A program made the position numbers and the translations under genes. A stretch of 64,000 nucleotides of DNA from the NCBI RefSeq assembly GCF_965638725.1, contig NC_134950.1, positions 134,245,636 through 134,309,635 on the forward strand. The letters are read 5' to 3'. The notes under the pieces are model-generated. The model was given only the letters and a program-made list of their open reading frames with translations. It did no database searches and was not told the DNA's origin. Positions 1 through 12,170 of the stretch are shown piece by piece; the first letter of the stretch is position 1, and each line of letters starts with the position of its first letter. This stretch comes from Aptenodytes patagonicus (Eukaryota > Chordata > Aves > Sphenisciformes > Spheniscidae).

Positions 1-1620
1 ACAGCATCTTGGCTGTCTGCTAAAAAAATGTACACTGTCTTGCTGGAGATTGAACGGCGGACTGCAAAATACCCCATGGCAGATTATCGTCGTTTAAGGT
101 AAATTTTCCGTTTTCCCCCTCTTCCCCCTCTGCCTGTGCTGGGAGCGGGACGCTGCTCCCGGGCTGGGAGCCCTCTGCTCCCCGTTCGATACCGCCCGTC
201 TTTACAATAACTTCGAAAATTACATCGTCCAGTTTAAATTCTCGCATTGTGCTCCCTTTGCTAAGGCAACCGGGAGTTCACCGAGAGGACAAATTTTCTA
301 TCCCATTAATTGTTTTTTTTAGAGGAGCAGACTGACCCTTCAAACCCTTGACCTTTAAAGACAGTATTCTTTTTAATCCGGCACTTGGACCTAAATGTCT
401 CTTTCCCCCCCCCCCCCTCTCCCGCTCTCCCGGTGTCTCTCACACACGGATTTATCTGCTCTGGCCACAAAGGCGAGCGCGGCCCGAAACGCTGGAAGTG
501 GAGGTTTGTCAATATTTCAAAGAAAGACCAAATCACCTCGGAGTCAATTTGCTGGCCGCAGGGAACGCCACGCCGTTAACCCCGGTACCCACCTCCCCTC
601 CACCCACCAAGAAAAAGGCTCCTTTTCCAAGATCCCTCTCCTCGTTTCTCCTCCCGCAAGCTCTTGCTATACCTGGTGTTTTATTACGCGGGGAACTCAG
701 CTGTGACAAACGCCTTGTGCTATTTAATAACTAGAACCACCCTGCATTGGAGGATTATCCAGCGCTGGGACTTTTATTTCTTTCTTTCTTCCTTCCTTTT
801 TTTTTCTTCAGGGTGCTTGCCGTCCCGTGGCCTTCTTGCCCAGTGTTTGTAAACGAGGAAGGGGTGGGGGGAGCCCTCACACAGGCAGAGATCTTGACAG
901 GTTTGCCATGAAACTCCAGCCCCCCCGGCCCCCTCCCTGCCCCGCACTGGGGCTCGATCCGGGCAGCCCCGGGCCGGCCCGCCGTTCCCACACCTCCGCC
1001 GGAGCCGGCCGGGCGGCGCGGCCCCGGGGGCCCCCGCACGTCGCGGCCCGGAGGAGGCGGAGGCTCTTGCCGGGCCCGGAGCCTCACGGCCTGGCCGGGC
1101 CGCGGCGGGGTGGGACCCCTCGAGGGTCGCCCCGGGGCCGTCCCTTCGGGCGCGGCGCTGCGCGGGCGCCCAAGCCCGGCCCACGCGGGTCCCGGCGGGG
1201 CCGGGGCTCCCCGCGTGGGCAGGGGAAGCTCGGCGGCCGCCTCCCCCCGGCCCCGGGCGGCCCTCCTGGCTCCGCCCGGGCCCGCGGACAGGCAGTACTG
1301 ACCCGCGGAGGGCAGCCCGGGGGATGCCGCCCCTGATGCTCCCTTCTCCCCCCGCCAGCAGCGCCCAGAGCTCCCCCCCGCTGCAGACAATGAGGATCTG
1401 GGTTCAACTGGCTAATCTGGGGGGACTGGGGGGCTGCAAACCTGCCCCATCTCGCTGTACAGAGCGAGACAATCCTGTATTATTAACGCCCGAGCGCTGT
1501 CCCTGGAAACTGAGGAGCTGTCAAAGCCAGCAGAGACGAGGGGACCCAAGTACGAGGAACCCTGCGCTCGCAGATAAAGGTGTTGCGTCTGTTCTGGGGG
1601 AGATATTGAAATTTTAATCT
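1..1620. other. HOXA4-HOXA3 intergenic, left part
   Basis: No coding gene is supported. A DR5-like site lies at 275-291, a C-run at 406-417, and a CpG-rich patch at about 920-1330 whose long open frames on both strands are composition artefacts (Arg/Pro/Gly/Ala). Part of this may be the 3' flank of HOXA4, whose gene would lie left of the window. Confidence 0.7.
275..291 (+). promoter_or_regulatory. Candidate DR5 retinoic acid response element downstream of HOXA4
   Basis: AGTTCACCGAGAGGACA contains AGTTCA and AGGACA spaced by five bases (CCGAG). The first half-site is perfect and the second has one mismatch to RGKTCA. Its spacer and first half resemble the HOXA1 3' element (GTTCACCGA in both). 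Location 3' of HOXA4 is inferred from cluster order. Confidence 0.4.
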
Positions 1621-3149
1621 TTAGGGTCACGTGACTCATTAAATAATTAATGCAGATAGTCAGGAATGGATCTGTGGCCGTCAGACCTCACTAGGAGTGA
1701 TTCTCTCAGAAGTGAAACTCAACTCCTTATTACTGGAGTTTGTTTTTCTTTCTTTCTTTCTCTTTTTTTTTTTCCCTTTAAAAAAAAAACCCACCTGATT
1801 TATCTTGAAAGATTCTAAACTTCTTAAGCAAGCAGTAGGGTCTGTGTTGGTAAGTAGGTAGTGTGTATTTCTAGCTTGATGACTTTAATTGTTTGTGCTT
1901 GCTTTGTCTACTGAGCATTTGCTTAACAAGTTTAATATTTAGAAATGTTAAATCTTTGTTTTAGCTGCCTTGTGGTCACATTACGGCTTTTGGTGATTAA
2001 GTGTTACCGAGGCAAACACATTTGATAATGTTCTAATTCACACTGTGGAAGGCTGGGTGCCACAGTGCAGGAGGACCTGCTTTGTTCAATTTTCCCGGCG
2101 TTAATAAATCACCGGCTCCTAATGCAGGGCCAAAAAAGCAATGGAAAGGCAATGAGCATTGTAAAGGAAAAGTCATGGGCGAATTTCTCTATGACTCATT
2201 AGTCTGAACGATTTATGTACGAACTTAAAGTGCCGCAATGAATATTAGAGTTTGGGATAACAACAAATTAAAAAAAAAAAAAAGTCATAGCGTTTCTAAA
2301 GTGCTTTATTGCTACTTAGCAACTCTTTCAAGAAGCAGCATAGTTTAAAGGACTGTGGCAGTGTAAAATATGGTGGCGCGACTTAATAGCTCCAAAATAA
2401 ATAACAGAAAGTCGCTGGCACCATTTTCAAATACACGCTCCATATTTAACACGAGTGGGGCAACCCAGTCACGACACGCTTGATCGATGATTATTGCCGT
2501 TTGTAACATGACTATTGATTAGGGATCAAAACGGCTAAGGTATGAGTTTGAGCCTAAAATGCCGGGGGGTTCCCCCCGTGCTGGAGCCGAGTGGAGCGAA
2601 AGGTAGAGCTAAGAATAACCCCAGGCAGCAGCGCCCGGGCTCTGCGATTGCAGATTGAACTTCCCATTTTCTTTTGTGTTTGCCAGTAGATTTTAGCAGT
2701 CAGCGCTCTCAAATTTATGAGACGGCAATAAACAGCTTCGTCGGCTATTATTGCATGATTTTATGTAGACTGGAGTTCAACACCAAATTTAAAATTATTA
2801 GCGTAATTATGGAACTACTAAATTACCAAAGCAAAGCCTCTGCTCGAAAAGTTCTCCCAAGACAGACTTAATATTTCCAAGGCTCAGATGACACCCTTCT
2901 TCAAGAACTGTGTTATTTAATTATTAGCGTTTACATTTACTGACAATTTTAAGATGCGTTAGATGGCTTTTATTAGCGAGAATGAATACGGGGGGTACAT
3001 TATTATATCTGACAAATTCATATGTAAACGTGATTCAGTAAGTGGCATGCGAATGATCTGACTATTGTCTTTTTGGATTGTGCAATACTGTTTATTTTAG
3101 GGGACGAGAAGCCGTCCAGTTTTTTCCCTCCTTCAATTGCTTCCAGTGT

Positions 3150-3150
<1 letters not shown>
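1621..3150. promoter_or_regulatory. AT-rich candidate conserved regulatory block
   Basis: This stretch is dense in TAAT/ATTA homeodomain cores and lacks repeats apart from an A-run (2269-2283). It contains GTCACGTGAC (1626-1635), overlapping TGACTCATTA (1632-1641), a second TGACTCATTA (2192-2201), and TGATCGATGA (2481-2490), which fits the PBX-HOX consensus TGATNNATNN. The texture resembles deeply conserved Hox intergenic DNA, but no alignment was possible. Confidence 0.45.
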
Positions 3151-3183
<33 letters not shown>

Positions 3184-6100
3184 CTTTGGGCCCGATCCCG
3201 CTTCAGTGAGGTCAATTGTTAGTCTCTTATTACGCTAGTGGTGGCAGGATCGGGCCCCGGCTAACCGTTTGAATAAGAGCCCAACCACAATACACCCCGC
3301 ATTTAAACTGGAACCCTTCCCGCGTTTTATTCAGCAGAGATGAACACGACGACTTGTGTTTAATGTCTGTTCTTGATTAAATGATCCTAAACAAAGGTTT
3401 CCCAGAGGAAAATAAAGCAGACATTCATGTAACAAGAGTTTGGAATGACAATATTTCCAAACACTTGGAGACAGAAGGCATAGCTGTCTACGGGAAAAAA
3501 AAAAAACCACAACAAAAACAACAAAAAAAAAAAACCCAACAAACAACCGCACACTGTTATTTCTCAGCTCCCCGCGCTCTTCACCCGCGTGGGAACCCAC
3601 GCTCCGCGCCGGGAGCCCGCGCCCGCTCCATCCCTACCCGTCCCACTCCGGGGCTCTCCCAGCACACCCGGCGAACCCTGTATTGCCTATGAAGGAGCAA
3701 AATACCTCCCCCCGCACTCCCCGGTAAGGCACTGTTTGTTGCTTGTTTACAGGGAGCCCCGAAAAAAAGCCGCTCGGCTGGGGCGGTGGAAGCCGGGAGC
3801 GCTTCAGCCCGACTCTGCGCAGCTGGAGGAGGTAAGAGCCGGGAAGCGGCCAGGCTGCCGGCCGCTGCTTTTGCGCCGATCGCAGCTGTAAGAAAGCCAT
3901 TTGCCTAGTACCTGCATGCAGAACAAGCCTGCTGGAATGAGATTTTGTTGTTGTTGTGATAAATATTTAACCTGGCCGGATTTTTTGTTCTGGATTGGCT
4001 CTATTCATCTTCCGTGGGTGGTGAATGCGCGTGTCTGGGCAGACAAAGAAGTGTACGGGACCTGAGTGATCGCCATCCTTATAAAGGCATTGGGGACAGG
4101 AAGGATGCAAAGTCATTTGAAGAGCGAAAGGGGTTGAAAATTTCTTTGTCCATTCTTAGCTCCTTCCCAAATCAAAGGCGCAAGGCGAGGGGGAGAGGGT
4201 TGGAGCCATTTCGGTGTTGAATGGCTTATCGCGGCTTGTTTGTTTGCCTCCTCCTCGAGGAGTTCCGCGGCCAGTCCTGCAAATGTGGAGTGCATGTGGG
4301 GATGTTAGAAAACCTGATTTTTGCCGGAGTGCGTGCACCAGAATGGCTCGCAGATAAGTTTCGGGTATTTGTCCGTCCTGGCCTGCTTTGCACCGGGCGG
4401 AGGTCGGTGTTTGGTGGCCCAGAGTTGCTGGAGTCCTTGATGCTCTTGGTCCTTTGGCAGGAGAAATGTAATGCTTTTCATAGTGATCATTTTCTTATGC
4501 CGGCCGCCGAGAGGGGAGGATTACATAGAATTAGCTCAAATTCCTGCTAGATTTACCTGCTTATTTTTGGACGCTGATGTACAATTAGTATATTTTACTA
4601 CCTTTTAAAAGCGGCCATAAATTAGAGGACTACAAGGGCTCTTTGTGTTGGCTTAATGGGCTGCTTAAATCTTAACTACCAAAAGGCGCTGCGAATGACT
4701 ATTCGCGCTTGTGTTAGGGAATTAAAAGCGAAAATACGGTACGATGGAACCTTCCTCCGGTGGCATGTACCCACAGCACAGCGTACAGAGATATTTGGGA
4801 TTCCTAAACGGACCCAACGCTCGCAGACTCAGCTGACTCTGAGCAGAACTTCTCCCACAAGGGCACAGTCGATAGCTCTATTCTTTTTATCTGCTTGGAA
4901 ATGATCAAAGACCAACTTTATCTCTATCAGACGCACAGATGTAGGTAAACAGCTCTGCGTCCCAGCAGATTTCAAATCTTTCGAGGAAGCGAGGAAATAA
5001 ATACTCTTATATCGTACGGTGATTCCCATTTCGTCTCCACATGGGAATGGCAGGCTTACCTCTTAACAACTGGCATAAAAGTAGACTCGACCGACAGTAA
5101 AAATTTTAAATCTAATTATATTGAAGGTAACTTTAAATAGCATTAATGCTAAGAGTGGCTATTAATGCCAGAGCTGGCACAAAGGGTCTCTCTTAATGAA
5201 GGCACGTTATGAACTCAGATCTGTTTGTTGTTACTGAGCCTGGGATTTCAGCTCAGCTCGAAGCCATGTGTATAAAGCACAGAAAAATCAGTAGCAGACC
5301 TACTGATAAACTCCACATTTTTCTGCTAAAAACCGTGTTTCAGGTCTCCAAATCATCGAGGTAATAAAACACAATGTTGAATGTCCAGGAACAACAACAA
5401 AGCAATATAAGAGGTGGTGGGGGAAATCTAGCATCTGTGACTAGCAAGATCATTTGAATTTGTATTTGAAAACTCGTAGTCACGATACTAGAGCAAAGAA
5501 AGCTTTCTCCAAAATCGGCGGAAGGGAATAATTTTCAGCTGCGATCCAGGGCAGCAGAAAGTTAGGCAGACTCCCCCTTCCGCCCCTCCAAGCACACCCT
5601 GTGGAAGGTACTCACACGTCAAGAAGTTACTTTTCTTAAGAATTAATTAGTTTCCCCACTACATACACGAAGTTAATTGTTAAACAGTAGTTTTAGCATT
5701 AACTTGACCATTAATACTAATAAAGATGTTCATAGAAACAGGGTTTTGAAGCCAATAGCCATGGCTAGCGTTAAGGCATTTAAGCTGACTTATGATTGTG
5801 ATTTATTGCTTTTGTAGTTTCTATTTGCTCAGGACTGTAACTTCTAAAGGCATCTTTCTGCTTTTGGCGCAAAGCAGTCGATAGCTTTTACAACAGCCCC
5901 AAGAAAGACTTGCTCTGCTTTTTTCAACATCTGCTCCATTCCCCATTAATTTCAGTTTCATTGTTGCAGAACTTCTCTGTGTGTTTCTTTTTGTGGGATC
6001 TAAACGCACCATATTTAAAAGAGCCGTGAATCCATCTCGAGTAAATATCCACCTCGGTTTACGTTGAGTACGAGGGCTGTGGAGTTACCAGTCGTGCTGA

Positions 6101-7500
6101 TAGTTACAGACTTGGGCATGTCGTGTGTGGCTAATGCTCTCCCTCTTTCAAAGGTATATAGCTTTTATTCCAGTTCTTAGTGAGGGATAATATATGTATA
6201 CCCTGCTGCTAGCTTAGTCACTTCCATATGAAAAATTGCAAATTCTTCCTCTCTTGTAATGTCACGCTGACTCTGCTGCGATGTCCACTACTATACACTA
6301 TTACTGACGGGTTTGAATTCCAGTGGCCCACTTCTACAATCCAAGCGAGAGTATATAAGGCTTGCCCGTAACACTAAAAATCGCCTTTAAAAAGAAATCT
6401 CCTTCCATTCTGTTCAATGCAGTGCAGGTGAAACAGTAAGAAGGGGTGTGCAGTTAGCTGAAAGTTTTCTCCGAGCTCATGGGGGATGGTGGAAAGATTT
6501 AGGCAAGCGTATAGACATCATGACGCAAAGTGCTGGAGTCACAGAACTGGACCAGGAACGCGTTAAAAGTGTGAACTATCTGATTTTCTTTGACTCCTTC
6601 CAGAAAAGTTATGTGAGTTGAGGGTTTCTTTTGTTTGTTTAGCTCATTGTGTCAATAGCACAAGTTAAACTATCTTGCAGGGAAGATGTGGGGTGTTCAC
6701 ACACAGGCGAAGCTGCCTGGCTCAGGGGCCGCATACAACTTTGCTCTTTTCTTTTTTTCTTGATTTTTTTTTCCCTTAGGCAGAGAGCTCCCCCTCCCCG
6801 ATTTTTTTTTTTTTTTTTTTCATCGTTAGAAACCTATAATTTTGTGCATCACTCAAACTAGCTGTATAGGAAATGCGTAAGCACAGGTTTAACAGCAAGG
6901 TCCCCAAAGGTTTTGCAAAATCCAGAGCCACGCCAGTGAAGGAAGGTGTATTCTTCATAGTATGTTACAAGGACAAAAATCAACTAGCCTCTTAGAAGAG
7001 ACTCTTTTTTGCCTTTGTCAGGTAATTATAGGTCTTTTTAGTTTCTACAGGAGCCCTGATGTAGTGTGTGGGAGTTGAGCAAGCCCTGTACAATGGCAGG
7101 GTAGAGGCGGCTGGGGGTGGGGGGAAGGCTGGTAATCGTCCCATTTAGAAGGGGGCTGGAAATGATACTATTAAGATTCGGGCTTTCTTCGGGGGTTGCA
7201 GAGGACATGCGACGTGGAGCAGAGTGGCGGGCCTGGGGAGCAAATGTCGGTTAATTAGGCTAAGTATCAAAGTGCAGCGCAGTCCCATGTTATAAGAAGA
7301 ATTCTTCTTACCTTCCAATGGGCTTTGTGCAAAGAAATATTGGTGTGGGAGGAAAAAGAATCAAACCAATCTCCCCCCCCCGCAGTCATCTGCATCTCTG
7401 GGATTTCCCCCCCCCTCCCTTAAAACTCTTCTTTAACATATTGGGTTAAGGCTTTAAAAAGCAAAGGCTCGCGCTAAGAAACCCTGTTCCTTCAATGATT
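3151..7500. other. HOXA4-HOXA3 intergenic, AT-rich middle part
   Basis: No gene is supported. Contents: A-run 3155-3181; inverted repeat arms 3188-3198 and 3247-3257; A/C-rich stretch 3494-3545; the element GCGGCCATAAATTA at 4611-4624; overlapping MARE-like motifs at 4822-4839; a perfect palindrome AGCATTAATGCT at 5139-5150; an ATTA-dense block 5100-5770; a TATA-like TATATAAGG at 6352-6360; a T-run 6802-6819. Confidence 0.6.
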
Positions 7501-10500
7501 CCCTATTTCAAATAAAAGGATTTAAGTTGACGTATGACCACGTGAGCACATAATACAGCGCATTATTGTGGCATTTGGAGTGGAGACCCGGTCTGGCTCC
7601 GTCTGCGATTACGCTTTTCCAGTTTCTGTTCAGAGCAAGCACTGCTTTCTATTATTTTTTTTTTCCTCCTGCCCCCGTCACCGTCCCCGCAAGAGCTGGC
7701 CATTTCGCTGACAGCTTTCGTTCCTTATGGAAAGGTTATTGTCGAGCCGAGAGGACGAAATGCTTCGTTAGAAAGGATGGATTTTATTTTAAGGTATTTC
7801 CGTTGATTGTTCATTTATGTGGTGAGTTATTGCTGTTCGAGGCAAAGGTCAGTAGCAGAGGCTGGAGCGAGTGCGTGTGTGTGCGTGCGGGTGTGTGTGC
7901 ACCCGGAGCCAGGCTGCTTCCCCCTTTGTTTCAATTTGCTGCGGTAAATATTCAACTCTCCCCTCGCAGCGAGCAGAGCAGGGAGAGTTTGCTGCTTTAT
8001 TTATTTTTCTCCATAGAGATCCCACACCGCTGTTGATGGCCAGCTGCCTCAGCTCCAGCCCCTCGATTGCCGTCTTATCATTATTTATGATCGGCTAGAG
8101 ATGGGAAGCCTCTTTTATTGTCGTGTTTGGATTTTTCCCCCTCAATTTTGTTTTATTATTTTATTTGTGTGTTGGTGCGTTTATTTATTTATGTATTTGG
8201 GGAAGTCGGAGAAAACGATGCGGGGGGGGGGTGATGCTCCTCGGTCGGGGTCGTGCTCGGGTGTGCGGCGGCGGTTGTTGTTTTATGGGTGTTTGTTCGG
8301 CCGCTGCCGCTCCGTAAATCGATGAGTACGCGATCGTGCTGCCATTTTATTTATGATGCTTTAGTGGTACTTTGTTTACCGTGCGCGGGGGGCTGCATGG
8401 GCGCTCAGCTCTGTGGCAAAGCTTCTCCTTCCCAAATGAGCCAAGGGGCTCCTCTTTATTTCTCCGCAGTGAGAAGGAGCTGAACCAAGAGCCAGCCATG
8501 GCTTCTAACAATAAATCAGCCTTGGAAACGTGTGGTTTTTTTCTCTCTCTCTGAACGGGGAGCTGGAAAGCGAGAATAAAAAGGGGAGGAGTGGAAATCG
8601 TCTTCTAGGATAAAATATACTAGTCCTAAATTCATATCCATACCGTCGTTTACATGAATAGATATATCCGTACGTATAAATATGTAAGTATTTGCATATA
8701 CTTATAAATATGTGTGCGTAGCTATATAGAGAGAATGCGCTTTAAAAGACGAAAATGAAAGGTTACTTGGCTATCCAAGGAGGGCAAAATACTGTATAAA
8801 AGGACATTTCCGCGGCGTGTCCCGGCTTTGGGAAAGGTCGGAGCGCTGGGGCTCGCTTTCTTCCAGTTCGCTCCGCGCCTCTCGCCTATTCCTGCTGTAC
8901 CATTTTTCGCCCCGTTACGGGGTGCTTGTAATTACTCATCTTCTAAGGGGTCAGAAAGAGAGGAAGAAAAGCGAACGATGACAAAAACTCCGCTGCAAAC
9001 AAACAGAAAAATGGTTATTTCCACTCGGTGCTATTCGCGGCCGCTCTGCAGAGACCTGCAGGGCGGAGGTGTTGGGGCTGGTTTCTCCCTTTCCTGCTCT
9101 TTAAGTCGCCCTCAGAGCAGAACTGACCCAAAGAAACACTATTTCGCCTTCTCGCCATACTGAAGCACGTTGTCCTTTCTTAGACAGGAGAGAGAGGAGG
9201 AGAGCGGTTTCCCTCCCAGCTGTGTGTCTAAAAGCCAAGGTTGGCTTTGCCGTATTTTGAAATGGGCCAAAACGCGCCTCGAAAATAAAGTGCAAGCTTT
9301 AATTGCAGCTCAATTACTTGGCAGCGTTTCCTCTGATTTATGACCCAGTTCGGATGCATATTGACCCAGTTAAAACACTCATAAATAATACAGTCCTGCT
9401 TTAGAGCAAAAGAAAGCAAGAAGAGTTTTGGAGGAGAGGGGGATTTCGGTGAGTTGTGTAAATAACCTCAGTCTGCTGAGCAAATAGCAAAGAGTCCGTT
9501 GCCATTCTTTAGTGTTAGAGAATATAAACAATAATTCAGATTAACCACGGCTTGCTTCGATAGCCCAGTCCTTCTCTAAGGCAGCTGATATCCCCTCCTA
9601 ACTCTCTAACGACTTGGACAGGCACCGCTTCCAGAATTGGTCCCCTTCTCCAGCAACTCCCCGCCTTGCCATTTCATCCCTAAGAGGTCCCCCCAAATCA
9701 GCCTTGAATTATGGTGCTGCCTGCTTCCATTTCGGAGCATCCAAGGACAAAGCGCTTTACAGGCATTATTTCGTTCGGAAACTAAGAGTAATTCCATGAA
9801 AGTGTTGGTGGGGGGTCCCACAGAGTGGGACCCTTCGGGAAGAAAAGACAGCTCATTTCTGACCCGGGAATCGGTCCCAAACGCTGCCGGTCCCTCCCCG
9901 AGCTGAGCCCTATCGCTCTCCGCGGAATGGAGCAGAAAGAAAATATTCGGCCTCTGGGAGGGAAAGACAGATAAAAGCAGCGGGGATCTGTGCGTTGGGA
10001 CAATTATCCCGACATCATAGGAGACATTAAAAAAAAAAAAATCTTCTCATGTTTAAAATGACCTCTTTGGGGAGAGAGGGGGCGTGGGGAAACGGGGCTA
10101 ATAGGCGAAATCTCGCAAAATGCTCTTTGCAGGCAGTAAGACCAATGGAGAAAACACTTCACTATTCCTATGAACCACTTCGGTTCTCACGATTAAAGTC
10201 CCTTGCAAATCCCTTCGGTTTTCAAAAGACGCCCTCCCCCCCTCCCCGTCCCCGCTCTTAAATACAGACATGTAGTCAGAATATCCCGCTGGCGATCGCT
10301 CCAAAGTTTAAACGCGCTCCTAGGCAAAGATCGCCCAGGCTTTCGGCAGGGCTCCCCAAACCGGCAGGCTCCCCGGCGTCCGCAGGTTTCTGCAGTCCCC
10401 AGCTCTCTCTCCCTTGCCAAATCCTCCTCTCCAGTCCGGGGGGCTCCGTCGGGGCGCAGCGCTGCCTCTCGCTATTTGGTCGGGCAAGAGGGCGAATGGC

Positions 10501-12170
10501 AGATCAGCAGTTTCAGAAGAAAGTGTGGGGTTGATTATTGACTAAAAAGACTTTTTTCTTCCGCTGCAACATTCAAGGGATTGTTTGAAGCAAAACGCAT
10601 ACGCGGGATTTTTGCCTCTCCTCTCCTCCTACGCTGCCCGCTTCCCCTTTCATGTGGTGCCTTCTCACTTATGCCATAAGGAGCAAGTGTTTTCTGTTTT
10701 AGTGCTCTGTTTACAGCTTTGGTGCATGAAGTCATAAATCTTGCATAGCCATAAATGACAAAAACCATTGGTATGCGTAAGAGGCCACCCCAGCCTTATA
10801 CTGCTTTTTATTTCTCGCTTCCCACTCGCTTTGTTTGTCCTTTAAGATGACGCCGGGCTCCCTCGTGCTTTAAACGGACTAGTTATATTTTTAATGCCTT
10901 AATTAACGAAGTAACGTCAAATTTACACCTAGGCATTATTCGGAGCCTCCGCTTAATGCACGGAGCCCGTAGTCCAGCTACCGTCTGCCAGGGGGGCAGG
11001 GGCTGCAACTTTATTTAAGTTCTCGTTTGCACGGTCGCTGCCGTGTTTCTGTGGCAGGGAGATGGGGGAAACACCACCGCCACCCCCAAAACCCGGGGCG
11101 CTGGAGAAAGAGGCGAGCACCTTCCCCAGCGCTGCCGAGGAGCGGGAGGAGAAGGCGAGCTGTGCGGCGCCGGGCCCGCGTCCACGCGGGGCTGCCGCCC
11201 ACGCGTCCTCACGGGGGGCTGCGGGCACCCCGACCCGCCTGTGCAGCACATGTGTGTGTGTGTGTGTGAGCGCCTCTGTGCCCGTCCCGGGCGCTGGGGA
11301 TATTTGGGGGGCGGGGGGGGGGTGCCTGTGTGTACATCTGTGTGTGTGTGCGCTCACGCATGCATGAGTTAATAATTAGTAACTCTAATGATTTCCAGCG
11401 TGGCTCTGAAAGCATTGCCCAGAGCGGGGATCCTGGTGGGCTTCGGTTGGCTCTCCGGACCCAGCCCCGGCTCTCCGGGCTTTGCTCCCCTCCCCGGGAC
11501 TCAGCCGGCGCTTTGCGGGGCTCCCGGCGGCGGGGAGCGGCAGAGGGGCTATTCCGCAGCCGCCCCCCAAACCCATCGGTAAGAGGGACAAACCCAAGCC
11601 CCCCCCAGCAGTACCCCCGGAGGCTGGTGAGAGCGACCCTTTGTGAGCGCCGTTTGTCTTCATTAGCATAATTTTCCTGGACTTCGGTGACGCCCGGGTG
11701 CGGGGGGGGGGGGGGGCCGCACTCCTTCACTGCCGCGCTCCTCCGCTCCCTCCCCAGCCCCCACCCTGCCCCAGGCTTCCCCAGGCGGCCGCCTTTCTTT
11801 CTTCCTTCCTTTTTTTTTTTCTTTTTCCTTCTTTTTTTTTTTTTTTTTTTCCCCCTCCAGTCCCCCCCACCCCCCTTTCTCCTTTCCTCTCTCTCCTTTC
11901 CTTCCCAGAGCAGCCCTGGGAAACATCCCCGTCCTCCGTGCCCCGCGCAGGGGGAGCCCGGCACGCCGGGGACCGGCTCGGGGCAGGGTGGGCAGCCTGA
12001 AGCGGGAGGGGAGCGGGGGAGGCGGGTGTCCGGAGCAACCGTCCCCATCCCGTGAGGGGCAGGGCTCGCCCCTCCCGGACGGGGGGTGCCGGGTGCGGAG
12101 GAGCTGAGCCGGTGCCCACCCCGCGGCCGCAGGGACCGGGCTGGGGCAGACAGCCCCTGCTCCCTGGGTT
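7501..12170. other. HOXA4-HOXA3 intergenic, mixed regulatory-looking and GC-rich part
   Basis: Contents: TGACGTATGACCACGTGAG near 7529-7547 (CRE-like next to an E-box); an AT-rich stretch 8625-8740 with an octamer ATTTGCAT at 8690-8697; a TATA-like TATAAAAG at 8795-8802, a possible upstream HOXA3 promoter; PBX-HOX type TGATTTATGA at 9334-9343; an AT-rich block 10690-10940; (GT)n at 11249-11268 and 11337-11350; G-run 11702-11716; T/C-rich tract 11795-11860. No coding gene is supported. Confidence 0.55.

Noticed and set aside
755..1407. Long open frames on both strands in the CpG-rich patch
   Set aside because: Same compositional artefact; no conserved motif, no splice context and no Hox hexapeptide or homeodomain. 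Not HOXA4.
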